Assembly: GCF_027942865.1 (NCBI RefSeq)
Contig: NC_134522.1
Span: 35,343,149-35,407,148, forward strand
Origin: Odontesthes bonariensis
Taxonomy: Eukaryota > Chordata > Actinopteri > Atheriniformes > Atherinopsidae
Length of the DNA stretch: 64,000 nt
Direction of reading: 5' to 3'
Under the pieces are notes generated by a model. It saw only the letters and a list, made by a program, of their open reading frames with translations. It had not been told where the DNA came from and did not search any database. A program made the position numbers and the translations under genes. Below, piece after piece: positions 55,101-63,960 of this stretch; the stretch's first letter is position 1, and each line of letters begins with the position of its first letter.

Positions 55101-58100
55101 GCAACTGTAGCTTGGCCAGCAGTGAGAATAACTGTGCTGACGTTATAGCAGAGGCCTCCACCCCAGCTCCATGTGCAGAGGCTCAAAAACTTTGGAATCA
55201 TCCAAAAATGTCTTTGTGGTAGTGCTGAGGCCCTGCAGACCCATTAAGCTGGATTTATAGTTGATGTGTTGCTCACGGCGTGGGCGGCCTGTGACGTCAA
55301 AATGACGTTTCAGACCCGGCGCAGCGCGGTGTCGTGCACCAGTGGAATTTTGTAACTTTGCGCGCACCGAGAACAACAAACCGGATGGACTAATGTGAGA
55401 CCAGGCTCAGTCAGGAGTTACGTTTTTACAGCACCTGTACGAAACTGCAGTGAAACAGCACAGGGAGCACGTAAACTCCCAAAACTGGTGGACAAAGATT
55501 GGCAGAACTTTGGGGAAAGAGGGAGAGTTCTGTAAGAATGTGTGGAAGAAGCTACGGGACAGATACGTGAAGGCAAAGAAGAGGGCAGAGACAGCGACAC
55601 CTCTGTGACGGAGAAGATTGCAACTATTGGCGCATCGACTCGCGCCACCATATATATCCGGCACGAAATCATGATGTCATCAACACCGCTGGCGCGAGCC
55701 AACCATGCTGGAGCCTGTACTCCTTCTACATGTTCTCTGATCTGTGTTGGACTTTACTGTTCCCAAATCATGGATATCTGAGCTGTGCACAGGGTGTAAC
55801 ATGGATTAATAATGAATCCATGAGCCCATTCATTAACAGAGAATGCATTTACACATGGTTCCTCTCCCCCCTCTGCTGGGCAGAGGTGACTTCTAACAAT
55901 ACATCATGTACTAAAAACGCTGTTCACACCCGACTATGAATGACAAGAATTACTCTGCACACACACAGGGAAACAGGTTAACAACAGGTTAACAATAGCT
56001 TAACAACAGGCTGCTTTAAGGGGGAAAGTCTCACCGGTCCTCTTTTCTCGACTCATCTTCCTCATCTTCCTCATCTTCCCCTTCTTCCCCCTCCTCCTCC
56101 TCCTCCTCCTCCTCCTCCTCCTCCTCCTCCTCATCGTCATCATCGTCATCATCATCGTCATCATCGTCGCCTTCGTCGTCGTCCTCCTCATCCTCATCCT
56201 CAGAGCCCTTGTCCGAGTCATCCATTCTTCTGTTGCTGCGTCTCCTCACCTCCCTGGGCTGCTCCTCGCTGTTCTCTGCTCCTTCTCCACCTGCTGATGT
56301 TCGTCCTACATTCTCTGGCCTGGAAGAGAGCCTCCCCTGACTCCCCACACACCTCCTCCGCCCCTACAAATCAGGCAAGAGAAGTTCTTCATTCATTCCT
56401 CTTAGAGACTTCATTCTCAAACATGAAACATCCAAGTAGGAACAACTACAGGAAGGCATTGAGTTTTCTCTACGGATGAAAAGAAGCGCTTCTTACCCTC
56501 GGGGACGACTGTCTCTCTTTCATCTCCTTCATCTCCTTCTCGGTCTCACTCTCTGTATCTACCTCCTCCCTTTTGTCGTCGACAGGCTCCATCTTTACCG
56601 GGGGCATAGAGGCCTCTTTAAGCTCTGCTCTGGCCTTCTTTTGATTGACCAGCAGGACGTAAGGATGGGGATTGTTGTGATGGATGGTTCTGAATGTGAT
56701 GGAGGCAGAGCGGCAGTACTCCTCAAAACCGTAGAGATACCTGACAACACAAATCAAGGGTCAAAGGTCACTGTGGCTGCAGCCTTCACGCTGGATTTCT
56801 TACAGTCCGATATCATTTTCTTAATCATTTGAAATATCAAGCTATCAGTGTGAAATATTACTGAGCTACAACAAATTCACCAAAACCAAGACTTTCCTGT
56901 CAAACATCACAGATGAACCAATCACACAGTCGTAGCAGAAAGTGAGGGATGGAGAGTAGTGATGGGAAACGTTTCATCCTTACAAAAACAACAGGTGGGC
57001 CTCATTTTGGGATGACCATCAGCACCTCCAAATCTGAGACCATGGTCTTCGGCCGGAAAAGGGTGGAATGCCCTCTCCGGGTCGGGAACGAGATCCTTCC
57101 CCAAGTGGAGGAGTTCAAGTATCTCGGGGTCTTGTTCACGAGTGAGGGACGAATGGAGCAGGAGATTGACAGACGGATTGGTGCGGCGTCTGCAGTGATG
57201 CGGGCTCTGCACCGGCCCGTCGTGGTGAAGAAGGAGCTGAGCAAGAAGGCCAAGCTCTCGATTTACCGGTCAATCTATGTTCCTACCCTCACCTATGGTC
57301 ACGAGCTGTGGGTAGTGACCGAAAGAACGAGATCGCGAATACCAGCGGCCGAAATGAGTTTCCTCCGCAGGGTGTCTGGGCTCTCCCTTAGAGATAGGGT
57401 GAGAAGCTCGGTCATCCGGGAGGGGCTCAGAGTAGAACCGCTGCTCCTCCGCATCCAGAGGAGTCAGATGAGGTGGCTCGGGCATCTGGTTAGGATGCCT
57501 CCTGGATGCCTCCTGGTGAGGTGTTCCGGGCCCGTCCCACTGGGAGGAGGCCCCGGGGAAGACCCAGGACACGTTGGAGAGACTATGTCTCTCGGCTGGC
57601 CTGGGAACGCCTCGGGGTCCCCCCAGAAGAGCTGGAGGAAGTGGCCGGGGACAGGGACGTCTGGGTTTCTCTGCTCAAGCTGCTGCCCCCGCGACCCGAT
57701 CCCCGGACCAGCGGAAGATAATGGATGGATGGATGGATGGCCTCATTTTCACAGAGAAACGGGTGGAATGTCACCAGTCTAGTTTAAAAACGCTGTTTTA
57801 AACAACAGATGGTGGTTTGTGAACGCTGACTGGTTTTATGCAGTGATACAAACAGGATTTATATACTGACTGACACTGCTAGCATAACATTTAGGGCATT
57901 GACAAATGTGCTTCCAAAGCAATTTCTTTCCATGGCAAAGAAAAGAAGATATGATGACCCTTATCTTGCCTTTGGTTTCACCTGTACAGTGGTGGGTAAT
58001 GAGGAGAGACCGCAGTGTGCCGGTCTTAAAGCGCCAGCTTGTGACAGCTTGAAGCCCAACAAGCCAAGACGCCACTTGGAGACCAAACATCCAGAGCACA

Positions 58101-59365
58101 AAGACGAGCCAGTTGAGTTTTTCAGACAAAAACACGCAAACTGCCGTGCTCAACAGTCATTTTTTACTAAAGCTGCATCCGTGCCGGCAGATGCTCAACT
58201 CGCCTCATATAAAGTTGAACATTTCCTTATGTACCGGGGGGGGGGAAACGACACACACACCACTGCTCTATGCTGTGCTGAGACAGACATTAAACACCAG
58301 CAGCACTGAGCTGACATGTGTCCATTTGTTCAGAGGTGAAAAATAAGAACTTTGGTCCCTCCAACATAACTGACAAACTCCAGCTGTGCTTGGATCACTG
58401 GAAGAACAGCATGCAAAAGTGAGCAGGTGCAGAAAAGCCATATATAGAAGAGAGAAGAAACTCCCAAACCTAAGCCTTTAAAATCTAATTCCAGTGTTAG
58501 TTTCATTATCCATTTGGAAGCAGTGATCAACTGAAAAGGTTACACTTCAGCTGTTACAGTAAGTTAGAAATAGTCATCATTCATCCAGGTTCTACAACAA
58601 TCCATCAGTGAAATACTGTGGTACCCAACACTGGGCACATTTCAATCAAAAGTACCCAGAACTGAAATGTCTCATGCCTTTTTTTCCAGGAACATCTGTT
58701 TATGTTGCACACTTCTATGAGCAGTGGGTATTTTTATCTGTGACTTAAACAGGATGGCTGTGAAGCAATCAGACTGTGTTATTGTGATAATCTTTTAAAA
58801 TGAGATTTCACCGTTAAATTAAGTGAGATGTCCGACTTGGATACATGGATTTCTTAAAGCATGTGTCGCCCACGCAGAGATCACTCATTCATCATGGAGC
58901 TAAAGAGATACAAACTTCTTATCGACTCGGAGCCAGAACCTAAATGCAACCAGCTATCTGAGCCCATCCGTAGCTCTCTTACTTTCTGTAGGCTGTCTTG
59001 ACATTGTAGGATGCAGCAGAGTTGAGTACTGGGATCCCCAGATCGATGTAGACCTGTTTCCACACTGTGCCCGACTCAATCTGAAACACAGAACAGCACA
59101 ATGTCAGTTCACACACGCACTACTGAAAGGCTTGTCCATCAGCCGGCTGGACAGTGAAGCTGGTCTGTCTCAGACAGTCATGGGGATTCCTGTCGAGCAT
59201 GCTAAGCCTTTCTCACTCTAATCAATCTGATGCTCCACTCTAACTCAGGTCAGCAGCTAAACCTTCTCACCTTGTGGCAGCCTCCCAGGTGATAGACCAG
59301 CCTGAAAAGCTTGAACAGGTTCAGGTCTTTGTAACCCAAAACTGGAGGCTTGTTGATGGACGTCC
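34471..59365 (-). CDS. arid4a: AT-rich interaction domain protein 4A (5' end beyond window)
   Basis: Thirteen coding exons, in transcript order: 59365-59271, 59080-58983, 56740-56497, 56363-56035, 54258-54097, 51361-51286, 46446-46248, 46122-46060, 45988-44246, 44164-44060, 43915-43733, 35531-35385, 34574-34471. They join in phase to about 1181 codons. Order of domains: ARID second half ([34 protein letters not shown]), acidic Asp/Glu run, chromobarrel ([40 protein letters not shown]), basic KRGRP stretch, large acidic and proline-rich exon, Rb-binding LVCHE (44577-44591), conserved C-terminal helix ([20 protein letters not shown]) and the end VAVECR. Known role: nuclear Rb-binding adaptor for SIN3/HDAC repression. 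N-terminal Tudor and RBB1NT exons are not seen. The start of exon 56363-56035 is uncertain. ARID4B is the paralogue, but the C-terminus fits 4A. Confidence 0.93.
34798..35240. repeat. arid4a: 124-bp tandem repeat, about 3.5 units, last arid4a intron
   Basis: Units start at 34798, 34922, 35046 and 35170 (ACTCTGGTTCTG...), each containing GTTACCATGGAAACATCTGC. They are almost identical. The array occupies most of the intron between the last two coding exons. Confidence 0.95.
35750..36060 (-). mobile_element. LINE family D, 3' part (split by insertion)
   Basis: The minus strand gives [20 protein letters not shown] and [16 protein letters not shown], the last part of an L2/Rex1-type ORF2. A 3' UTR with GTAAAGCACTTTACAG-like sequence and an AATAAA-rich tail follows. 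Its upstream half lies at 40345-41290; the two are separated by the plus-strand LINE C. Confidence 0.65.
36449..36634 (+). pseudogene. LINE C leader ORF with 2A-like DIQLNPGP motif
   Basis: From the ATG at 36449 the frame reads a short hydrophobic leader ([10 protein letters not shown]) then D-I-Q-L-N-P-G-P (36479-36502). This resembles the D-V/I-E-x-N-P-G-P ribosome-skipping signature with Gln at the usual Glu position. 2A-like sequences at the N-terminus of CR1-type LINE proteins are known. The frame drifts soon after and is resumed from 36606 in another frame, where the endonuclease begins. The open frame also extends upstream to an ATG at 36050, so the true start is uncertain. Confidence 0.55.
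37267..37681. mobile_element. 415-bp MITE with TTAA duplication inside LINE C endonuclease
   Basis: TTAA lies at 37263-37266 and 37682-37685. The ends AGCTGCAGTCGGCAAGTTTT and, as complement, AGCGGCAGTAGGCAACTTTT are imperfect terminal repeats. Dropping the element and one TTAA joins AAGTTA to AAGGTC in frame across the endonuclease. It has no long ORF. Confidence 0.75.
38035..40043 (+). pseudogene. LINE C reverse transcriptase, frameshifted
   Basis: Two open pieces (38035-38709 and 38805-40043) cover the linker and the RT. Motifs include [13 protein letters not shown] (between the pieces), [44 protein letters not shown] and MYADDTVLF. The second Asp of the usual LDLxKAFD motif is Gly here. 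A T-run at 38872-38882 lies close to a second frame change. The C-terminal part ends [16 protein letters not shown]. The enzyme is inferred to be dead. Confidence 0.8.
40107..40152. repeat. (TG)n microsatellite in LINE C 3' UTR
   Basis: About 23 uninterrupted TG units, located between the RT stop and the LINE tail. Confidence 0.95.
40345..41290 (-). mobile_element. LINE family D, 5' part (RT), interrupted by LINE C
   Basis: The minus strand carries [40 protein letters not shown], then [20 protein letters not shown] and [20 protein letters not shown]. The frame is broken near the YADD box and again at 40503. The sequence stops at the LINE C tail and continues at 36060 downward. Confidence 0.7.
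41577..42560. repeat. arid4a: 33-bp minisatellite, about 29-30 units, arid4a intron
   Basis: The head-to-tail unit is AAGCACCCTGAGCTAAC plus GGGTGGAGCTACAGC, with variant positions T/C after CTAA and CTACAGC, CTACAAC or CCATGGC. The last few units carry a CTGACTACTAAC change. It lies in the long intron between the exons at 43733 and 35531. Confidence 0.95.
42738..42942. repeat. two short tandem arrays, 25 bp x5 and 11 bp x4
   Basis: CACAAACCCCGGGGCAGACAGGCAC-type units (25 bp) run to about 42862. They are followed by AGCCGGGCCAG units (11 bp) at about 42897-42940. Both lie just left of a SINE. Confidence 0.85.
42992..43186 (-). mobile_element. tRNA-derived SINE copy 1 with 14-bp target duplication
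   Basis: The reverse complement begins with a pol III A-box-like GTGGCGTAGTGGGTTAAGC and a B-box-like GGTTTGACTCTC. It continues through a CCCTGCTTCCTGTCTCTCTC-type body and ends in CATTAAAGGCATAAAAAGCC with a poly-A tail. CCTCCCACACTTTC flanks both ends (42978-42991 and 43187-43200), which fixes the insertion precisely. It lies in an arid4a intron, same sense as the gene. Confidence 0.85.
43201..43732. other. arid4a intron segment, open but unrecognised
   Basis: Overlapping open frames on both strands (43213-43470 plus, 43159-43515 minus) have no domain I recognise and no conserved splice pattern. They are probably chance or an unnamed repeat. The right part, from 43732 down to about 43467, reads through from the exon into the intron. 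Confidence 0.35.
43975..44052. repeat. arid4a: about 19-20-bp tandem repeat beside an arid4a splice donor
   Basis: About four CACACACCACCTCCACCCT units end within about 10 bp of the donor site of the exon at 44164-44060. Confidence 0.85.
46447..47187. other. arid4a intron segment, nothing recognised
   Basis: Short ORFs only. T-rich and C-rich homopolymer runs occur at about 47070-47106. No repeat unit was identified before the SINE. Confidence 0.5.
47188..47403 (-). mobile_element. tRNA-derived SINE copy 2
   Basis: Same family and orientation as 42992-43186. The reverse complement has GTGGCGTAGTGGGTTAAGC (A box) and GGTTCCAATCC (B box), then the body, then ATAAAGGCATTAAAAGCCCC and an A-rich tail. 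Flanks AGCTGAGCAGTTTT (47174-47187) and AGCTGATCAGTTTT (47404-47417) are a 14-bp duplication with one mismatch. Confidence 0.85.
47873..48958 (+). pseudogene. LINE A endonuclease ORF
   Basis: This 361-codon frame has an APE-type endonuclease: [28 protein letters not shown], a KGGGEAALF segment (usually GGGVA), [17 protein letters not shown] and [11 protein letters not shown]. It runs through the linker ([20 protein letters not shown]) to a TAA at 48956. In other copies the ORF continues into the RT, so this stop is probably disabling. The ATG chosen is the first in the open stretch. Confidence 0.8.
49001..50745 (+). pseudogene. LINE A reverse transcriptase, interrupted
   Basis: There are three open pieces: 49001-49387, 49423-50040 and 50149-50745. 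A frameshift lies near 49375-49425 and an in-frame TAA at 50038, after FLQLN. Motifs include [52 protein letters not shown] and [10 protein letters not shown]. The thumb region has [18 protein letters not shown]. Few lesions, so the copy is moderately old. Confidence 0.85.
50946..51285. other. arid4a intron segment beside LINE A, nothing clear
   Basis: A short strip around 50970-51160 resembles a LINE 3' UTR (CTGTTGGTTTCCTTA, CTACAATGACTC, GGATTAGAAATGGACTG) and may be a decayed family B tail. Nothing else is recognised. Confidence 0.35.
51841..51925 (-). repeat. interspersed fish repeat, short inverted copy
   Basis: TGACAGCTGGGATAGGCTCC through AGCAGGTATAGAAAATGGATG is the reverse complement of the start of the family seen at 21936 and 30748. 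Confidence 0.65.
52757..52990 (+). mobile_element. hAT-type BED zinc-finger fragment
   Basis: From an ATG at 52757 the frame reads [13 protein letters not shown] then [17 protein letters not shown]. After a frame change near 52925 it gives [20 protein letters not shown]. This is the N-terminal BED-finger layout of hAT transposases, but the CxxC pair is degraded. It is antisense in the arid4a intron 54096-51362. Confidence 0.5.
52991..54096. other. rest of arid4a intron, nothing recognised
   Basis: Ordinary intron DNA. An 11-bp direct repeat, GAAACAGAACAAA, occurs near 53150-53172. No domain or family was identified. Confidence 0.5.
54259..55257. other. arid4a intron segment, nothing recognised
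   Basis: No repeat family, RNA gene or plausible coding exon was identified. Confidence 0.5.
55258..55716 (+). mobile_element. Harbinger-like element with MADF remnant, copy 2
   Basis: The central strip from about 55375 to 55595 is nearly identical to 4910-5130, and the right end CCAACCATGCTGGAGCCT matches the family terminus. The left end diverges (GGATTTATAGTTGATGTG), so it may be a sister subfamily. The MADF frame is broken here (a stop early and GTTACGT in place of GGTGCGT). Limits are approximate. Confidence 0.55.
55717..56034. other. arid4a intron segment, nothing recognised
   Basis: A short AACAGGTTAACAATAGCTTA-type tandem occurs around 55970-56010. Nothing else is notable. Confidence 0.5.
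56960..57742 (+). mobile_element. RTE/Rex3-like LINE, 3' end, with (GGAT)n tail
   Basis: The plus frame reads [55 protein letters not shown] and [17 protein letters not shown]. It then changes frame to [20 protein letters not shown] and [20 protein letters not shown]. The 3' end is a run of ATGG repeats (about 57720-57740), as in Rex3/RTE elements. The frame change is caused by an 11-bp tandem duplication, ATGCCTCCTGG, near 57496-57518. 5'-truncated; antisense in an arid4a intron. Confidence 0.8.
57899..58310 (+). mobile_element. hAT transposase N-terminal fragment (BED finger)
   Basis: The open frame gives [46 protein letters not shown] and [20 protein letters not shown]. This is the N-terminus of the hAT/SCAND3-ZBED5-like transposase group, with BED residues C...C and H...H partly kept; the second CxxC cysteine is lost. 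The frame ends at 58309 after a G run. Downstream catalytic parts are absent. Confidence 0.75.
58311..58982. other. arid4a intron segment, nothing recognised
   Basis: No domain or repeat family identified. Confidence 0.5.
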
Positions 59366-60129
59366 CTGAGACACAGAACCAGAAATCATGGTCAGTTCTT
59401 AAACAAATTTGTAAGCATTGTGAAAAATATCGGTTGACAATCTTTCATCTGCTGCTCTATGAAAACTGAGACTACTGTAAAAGAAGCTGTATATGTGGGG
59501 GTGCTACTTTTACTTCAGGGAAACTTTTTCCAGCTCTGAACATTGAATTCTACCAATCGTTCATATAACCTGTATATAAAATGGCATTCCAGGAAGAAAA
59601 TCCTGCTAATTCAAATCTAAATCATGTGTGTGTGTCAATCTCAACAACAATGGTCTGCTAAATCTGTCCCATCTGAACACCAGATTAATGACATAACCCA
59701 CACACTGTCCACATCTCATTAAAAGAAACATTTGAAAACCACATCTTTATATTTTTCATCTAACAAATAAAAACTGAATGTCAGTGATGTGATATGGTAA
59801 ACGTGCTTCACTTGTTTGGTGCTTTTTTGCCTTTACTACTCAATGCCTTCACTCAGACAGCACGTTTGTTTTCTCTTATATGCAAACCCTCAGACTGTGG
59901 GCTTCAGTGTCCTGCTCCAAAAACACATCGAGGTGTGAAATGGTTCGGATTGCTGTGCCATTTTCCAAAGGTAGGATGACCATTCTTCCACCTCAGACCA
60001 AATGATCTGGTAAGATGGACTTAATCCAACTACAATCCACTAAATAAACAAAACAACACATACTGCAGTGTTTGATGAAAAAAAAGAAGAATTAAAAGCC
60101 CATTTAAAAACTAAAATAAATCAAAACGC
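59366..60129. other. arid4a upstream intron, nothing recognised
   Basis: No further arid4a exon with conserved ARID or Tudor sequence could be identified here on the minus strand. AT-rich intron-like DNA. Confidence 0.5.
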
Positions 60130-60726
60130 CCCTCAAAAATCACCATGAAACCCTGGATGGGGTTGAGTGTCTGATGGACCCCAAAAGCCATGTTGTTGGC
60201 AGTTTGCCCCTGGTAGGGTCTCACAAGGCACATTGGTCCTAGGTAAGGGGCAAGACAAAGTGCGGGTCAAACACACTGATGATGATGGAAGGTTCAGGGA
60301 ACACCATTACCTCGCTTGTGTTTGGTAGCCAGGGGTCCCACCAGGTGTGGGGACAGGTCATTGTCCAGCACCTGATGGTCGGACCATTTCCCACTGGGTC
60401 CAGCAAGGCCCAGCCTGAACCGGCTTCATGGGACCACCTTCCAGTGGACCAAGCACCTGTAGGACGCACTGCAAGGGTCTTTTTGTACTGAGGGACAGTC
60501 AAAGGCGGAGACCTCAACAGTCTGATCCCCAGCTGTCTCTCCAAAACATGAAATGTCACTTCACTGCTGAGGAAGGAGCCTGAGCTTGTGCTCGGAGTGG
60601 AGGGACACTGGCTCGATGTGATCAGGCTTACCTGAAGGCATGGCAGAGTTTCTGGAGCCAGTCTCCTGGAGAGGGGCTGGACTTTATTCTGGTCTGGAGT
60701 TGTCCTGGGCATAGGGTGATTACGGG
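60130..60726 (+). mobile_element. RTE/Rex3-like LINE, 5' region and start of endonuclease
   Basis: The strip GAAACCCTGGATGGGGTTGA through AAGGCACATTGGTCCTAGGT matches the 5' region of fish RTE/Rex3-like elements. Across frameshifts the plus strand encodes NVTSL, KEPELV, LERGWTLFWSGV of the endonuclease. It breaks off at about 60726 and seems to resume at about 63965 (CCTGGGTGAGAGACTGTGGG), so a later insertion split it. Confidence 0.6.
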
Positions 60727-60861
60727 GGGGACGGTGGGGACATGTCCCCACCACTATTTATGATTTGAATTTTGTCCCCACCACTTTTAAAAATGTGCTC
60801 TGATGTCCAATTGCGACCGAAAAAAAATCCCCACATACTCAACCGAAATCGTCGAGTCTAA

Positions 60862-61539
60862 AGGCTCTAGCATGGTTGCTGCGTCTGCTCGCGCGAGCGG
60901 TGTTGATGACGTCACGAGTTCGTGCCCGCCATAGGACCCTATATAGTGGCGCAAGTCGTTGCGCGCCAGTAGTTGCAATTTTCTCCGTCACAGAGGTGGC
61001 GCTGCTACGTGAAGGTTACCTCTACTCTACAACCACGAAAGTGGAGAAGAAAACAATGCCGCTGTCAAGAGCAAGAATACTGTAATTAATGATACTGCTG
61101 CAGTATTCGGATCATTTTAATTTTTTAATTCAGTTAATAGAGGTGAAGGTTTGAAGCCCCCGGCATCAACAGAGTCTCTGCCCTCTTCTTTGCCTTCACA
61201 TATCTGTCCCGTAGCTTCTTCCACAGATTCTTACAGAACTCTCCCTCTTTCCCCAAAGTTCTGCCAATCTCTGTGCACCAGTTTTGGGAGTTTACGTGCT
61301 CCCTGTGCTGTTTCCCTGCAGTTTCGTACAGCTGTCTGTACAAACGCACCTCCTGACTGAGCCTGGTCTCACATCGGTCCATCCGGTTCGTTGTGCTCGG
61401 CGCCGCCAAGTTACAAAAATCTACTGGTGCACGACAACGCGCTGCGCCGTCTTTTCAAGGGAAGCGCCAGGCCTGAAACGTCATTTTGACGTCACGGTGC
61501 GACACCGCCGTGACAGACGCGGCAACCATGCTACCGCCT
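60862..61539 (-). mobile_element. Harbinger-like element with MADF ORF, copy 3
   Basis: The ends AGGCTCTAGCATGGTTGC and AGGCGGTAGCATGGTTGC (as complement) pair as terminal repeats. Flanks are TAA on the left and TTA on the right, which fits a TWA target with one change. The minus-strand ORF (61409-61134) contains the same MADF block as copy 1, [20 protein letters not shown] and [20 protein letters not shown], ending after RAETLL. Confidence 0.7.
61134..61409 (-). CDS. MADF-domain ORF, copy 3
   Basis: This 91-codon frame starts [20 protein letters not shown] and spans the three helices up to [16 protein letters not shown]. It then ends in a different short tail (PGASNLHLY). Relative to copy 1, Trp in NWWTE is Cys. 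Preservation of the open domain in two copies is notable, but expression is unknown. Confidence 0.5.
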   Translation of the reverse strand: MAAPSTTNRMDRCETRLSQEVRLYRQLYETAGKQHREHVNSQNWCTEIGRTLGKEGEFCKNLWKKLRDRYVKAKKRAETLLMPGASNLHLY

Positions 61540-61684
61540 TTAATCATGCGATTGGCACGCACGAACATGTGAAAAATGCAATTTGGTATCTAGTCGTTTG
61601 ATTTGCCGACTGTGAGCCACTGTAGAAACATGACATTGTAAAATGACAGCGGAGTCGGTGCATTCAAATGACGTCACACCTGAG

Positions 61685-63764
61685 GTCCGTTTCACGAAGC
61701 AGGTTTATTGAAAACTCTGAGTTTATTAACCCTGAAATGAGGGAAACCCTGAGTTTTCCGTTTCACAAAGAGAGGTAACTTAACCTCTGTCAGTTACCGT
61801 AGTAACAGACTCTATGAACCTAACCTGATACGGTCGATCACAGTATCTTATTACAGAGACTTGAACATGTTATTGGGATTAAAGGAACTGCATTAGGCTG
61901 GTTTAAGTCATATTTATCTGATAGATTTCAGTTTGTTCTTGTAAATGAAGAATCTTCCTCACACACCAGAGTAAGTCATGGAGTTCCCCAGGGTTCTGTG
62001 CTTGGACCGATTCTTTTTACTTTATACATGCTTCCATTAGGTAACATTATTAGACAGCATGGGATAAATTTCCATTGCAATGCTGATGATACTCAGCTGT
62101 ACTTATCTATAAAACCAGATGAACCCAATAGGTTGGTCAGACTACAAGCATGCCTTAAAGACATAAAGACCTGGATGACTCAGAACTGTCTGCTTCTAAA
62201 TTCAGACAAAACTGAAGTCGTTATCTTTGGACCTGAGCGCTTCAGGGAGAAATTGTCTAGCTATATAGTTACTCTAGATGGTATTTCATTGGCTTCTAGT
62301 TCTACAGTGAGGAACCTTGGAGTTATTTTTGACCAGAACTTATCATTTGACTCGCATATAAAACAGGTTTCTAGGACTGCCTTCTTTCATCGTCGTAATA
62401 TTGTTAAAATCAGGAACATCTTGTCTCAGAGTGATGCAGAAAAACTAGTCCATGCATTTGTTACTTCAAGATTGGACTACTGTAATTCTTTATTTATGGC
62501 TGTCCCACATATTCTCTGAAAACCCTTCAGCTGATCCAAAATGCTGCAGCTAGAGTTTTGATGAGAACTAACAGGAGAGATCATATTTCTCCAGTTTTAG
62601 CTTCTCTTCATTGGCTCCCTGTTAAATTCAGAATAGAATTTAAGATTCTTCTCCTTACATATAAAGCTCTTAATGACCGAGCTCCATCATATCTTAAAGA
62701 TCTCATTGTAAGATATTTTCCTAACAGAGCACTTCGTTCCCAAACTGCAGGTTTACTTGAGGTTCCCAGAGTTTCTAAAAGTAGAATGGGAGACAGAGCC
62801 TTCAGTTATCAGGCCCCTCTCTTGTGGAATAAGCTGCCAGTAAATGTCCGGGAAGCAGACACCCTTTCCACTTTTAAGACCAGGCTTAAAACTTTCCTTT
62901 TTGATAAAGCTTATAGTTAGGGATGGCTCAGGTGATCCTGAAACATCCCATTGTTAAGCTGCTATAGGCCCAGACTGCTGGGGGGCCTCATCTGTCACAC
63001 CTTTCCTCACTTTACTCTCTTTATGTATATGTGACATTATTGTGGTCATTAACTCGTGTTTCCCTGTTCCAACAGATATCCTTTGAATGGTGTTACAGTG
63101 CCGCCGCCGCGGCCCCCTCCCCCCTCCCCCCTTCCCCCCTTTCTGTCTTCTCAAACCCCAGCTGGTGGAGGCAGATGGCCACCCTTCCTGGTTCTGGTTC
63201 TGCCAGAGGTTTCTTCCTGTTAAAAAGGGAGTCGTTTCTCTCCACAGTCGCCTCAGGCACGCTCAGGACGGGAGATTGTACCGAAAAAGAAAAAGTTTTC
63301 AGTGCAATCTGTTGGTTTCCTTAGCTAGGAAATTGTTTTTGAATTGGCTCTATATGAACGAATTGGATTATTTTATGAATAATTATGATTACAATGAATT
63401 GAATTCCAATTGGCTTGAATTGGACTTTATTATCTAAGTGCCTTGAGATGACATTTGTTGTATTTGGCGCTATATAAATACAAATGAATTGAAATTAAGA
63501 TTTCCAATTCTAGGTTGGTGAAAAACGTAGCCCCTCCTCTTCCCCATTGCCATGGTGACTCGTCGAATCGGGGCTCTTTTGACGCTGGCTTTTTAAAGTT
63601 GTGGCGCACGCGCTAAACTCAAGGTGAACCTACTCAGAGTTGATTAAACTCACTCAAATCAGCGTTTCTGGAACCGAAAACTCAGAGTTTTCTATCTCAG
63701 AGTAGATCAACTCAGAGTTCAGGAATAGACTCAGAGTTTGTTGAACCTGCTTTGTGAAACGGAC
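61685..63764. mobile_element. TIR DNA element split by LINE B
   Basis: The termini GTCCGTTTCACGAAGCAGGT (left) and, as complement, GTCCGTTTCACAAAGCAGGT (right) pair over about 20 bp. Sub-terminal CTCAGAGTT motifs are repeated on both sides (61722-61760 and 63630-63745). No transposase is seen. LINE B sits inside. Confidence 0.65.
61833..63497 (+). mobile_element. LINE family B copy 2, 5'-truncated
   Basis: It begins within the RT at [33 protein letters not shown], then [35 protein letters not shown] and [11 protein letters not shown] follow. After a frameshift near 62518 come [20 protein letters not shown] and LLWNKLPVNVREADTLSTFK. The usual Tyr of YADD is Asn here. The 3' UTR ends GGCGCTATATAAATACAAAT. 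This copy keeps the empty sites for two elements inserted in copy 1. Confidence 0.85.
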
Positions 63765-63960
63765 GCTTTCCGGCGAAACTCATTTAGCGCTACTCTACTT
63801 CTGCCCTTTTTTTGAATTGAATCAAAAAAAGGGCAGCTTATTAAACATGACGCTGGAATAGATCTTGAATGCGTTACTTTTTAATGTGTTGGATGGTGGG
63901 TGGTCCGTGGGGGGCATAGAATGCATTACGTTTTTTGTCCCCACCACTTCTAAAACCAAA

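Larger units (their letters stand above)
60727..63960. mobile_element. inserted DNA element carrying further insertions
   Basis: GTCCCCACCAC-type sequence lies near both ends (about 60745-60785 and 63938-63950). The outer edges read AGGGTGATTAC and, as complement, AGGGTGTCAGT. It interrupts the RTE LINE, and it contains a Harbinger element, a second TIR element and a LINE. Target duplication was not established, so limits are approximate. Confidence 0.45.
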
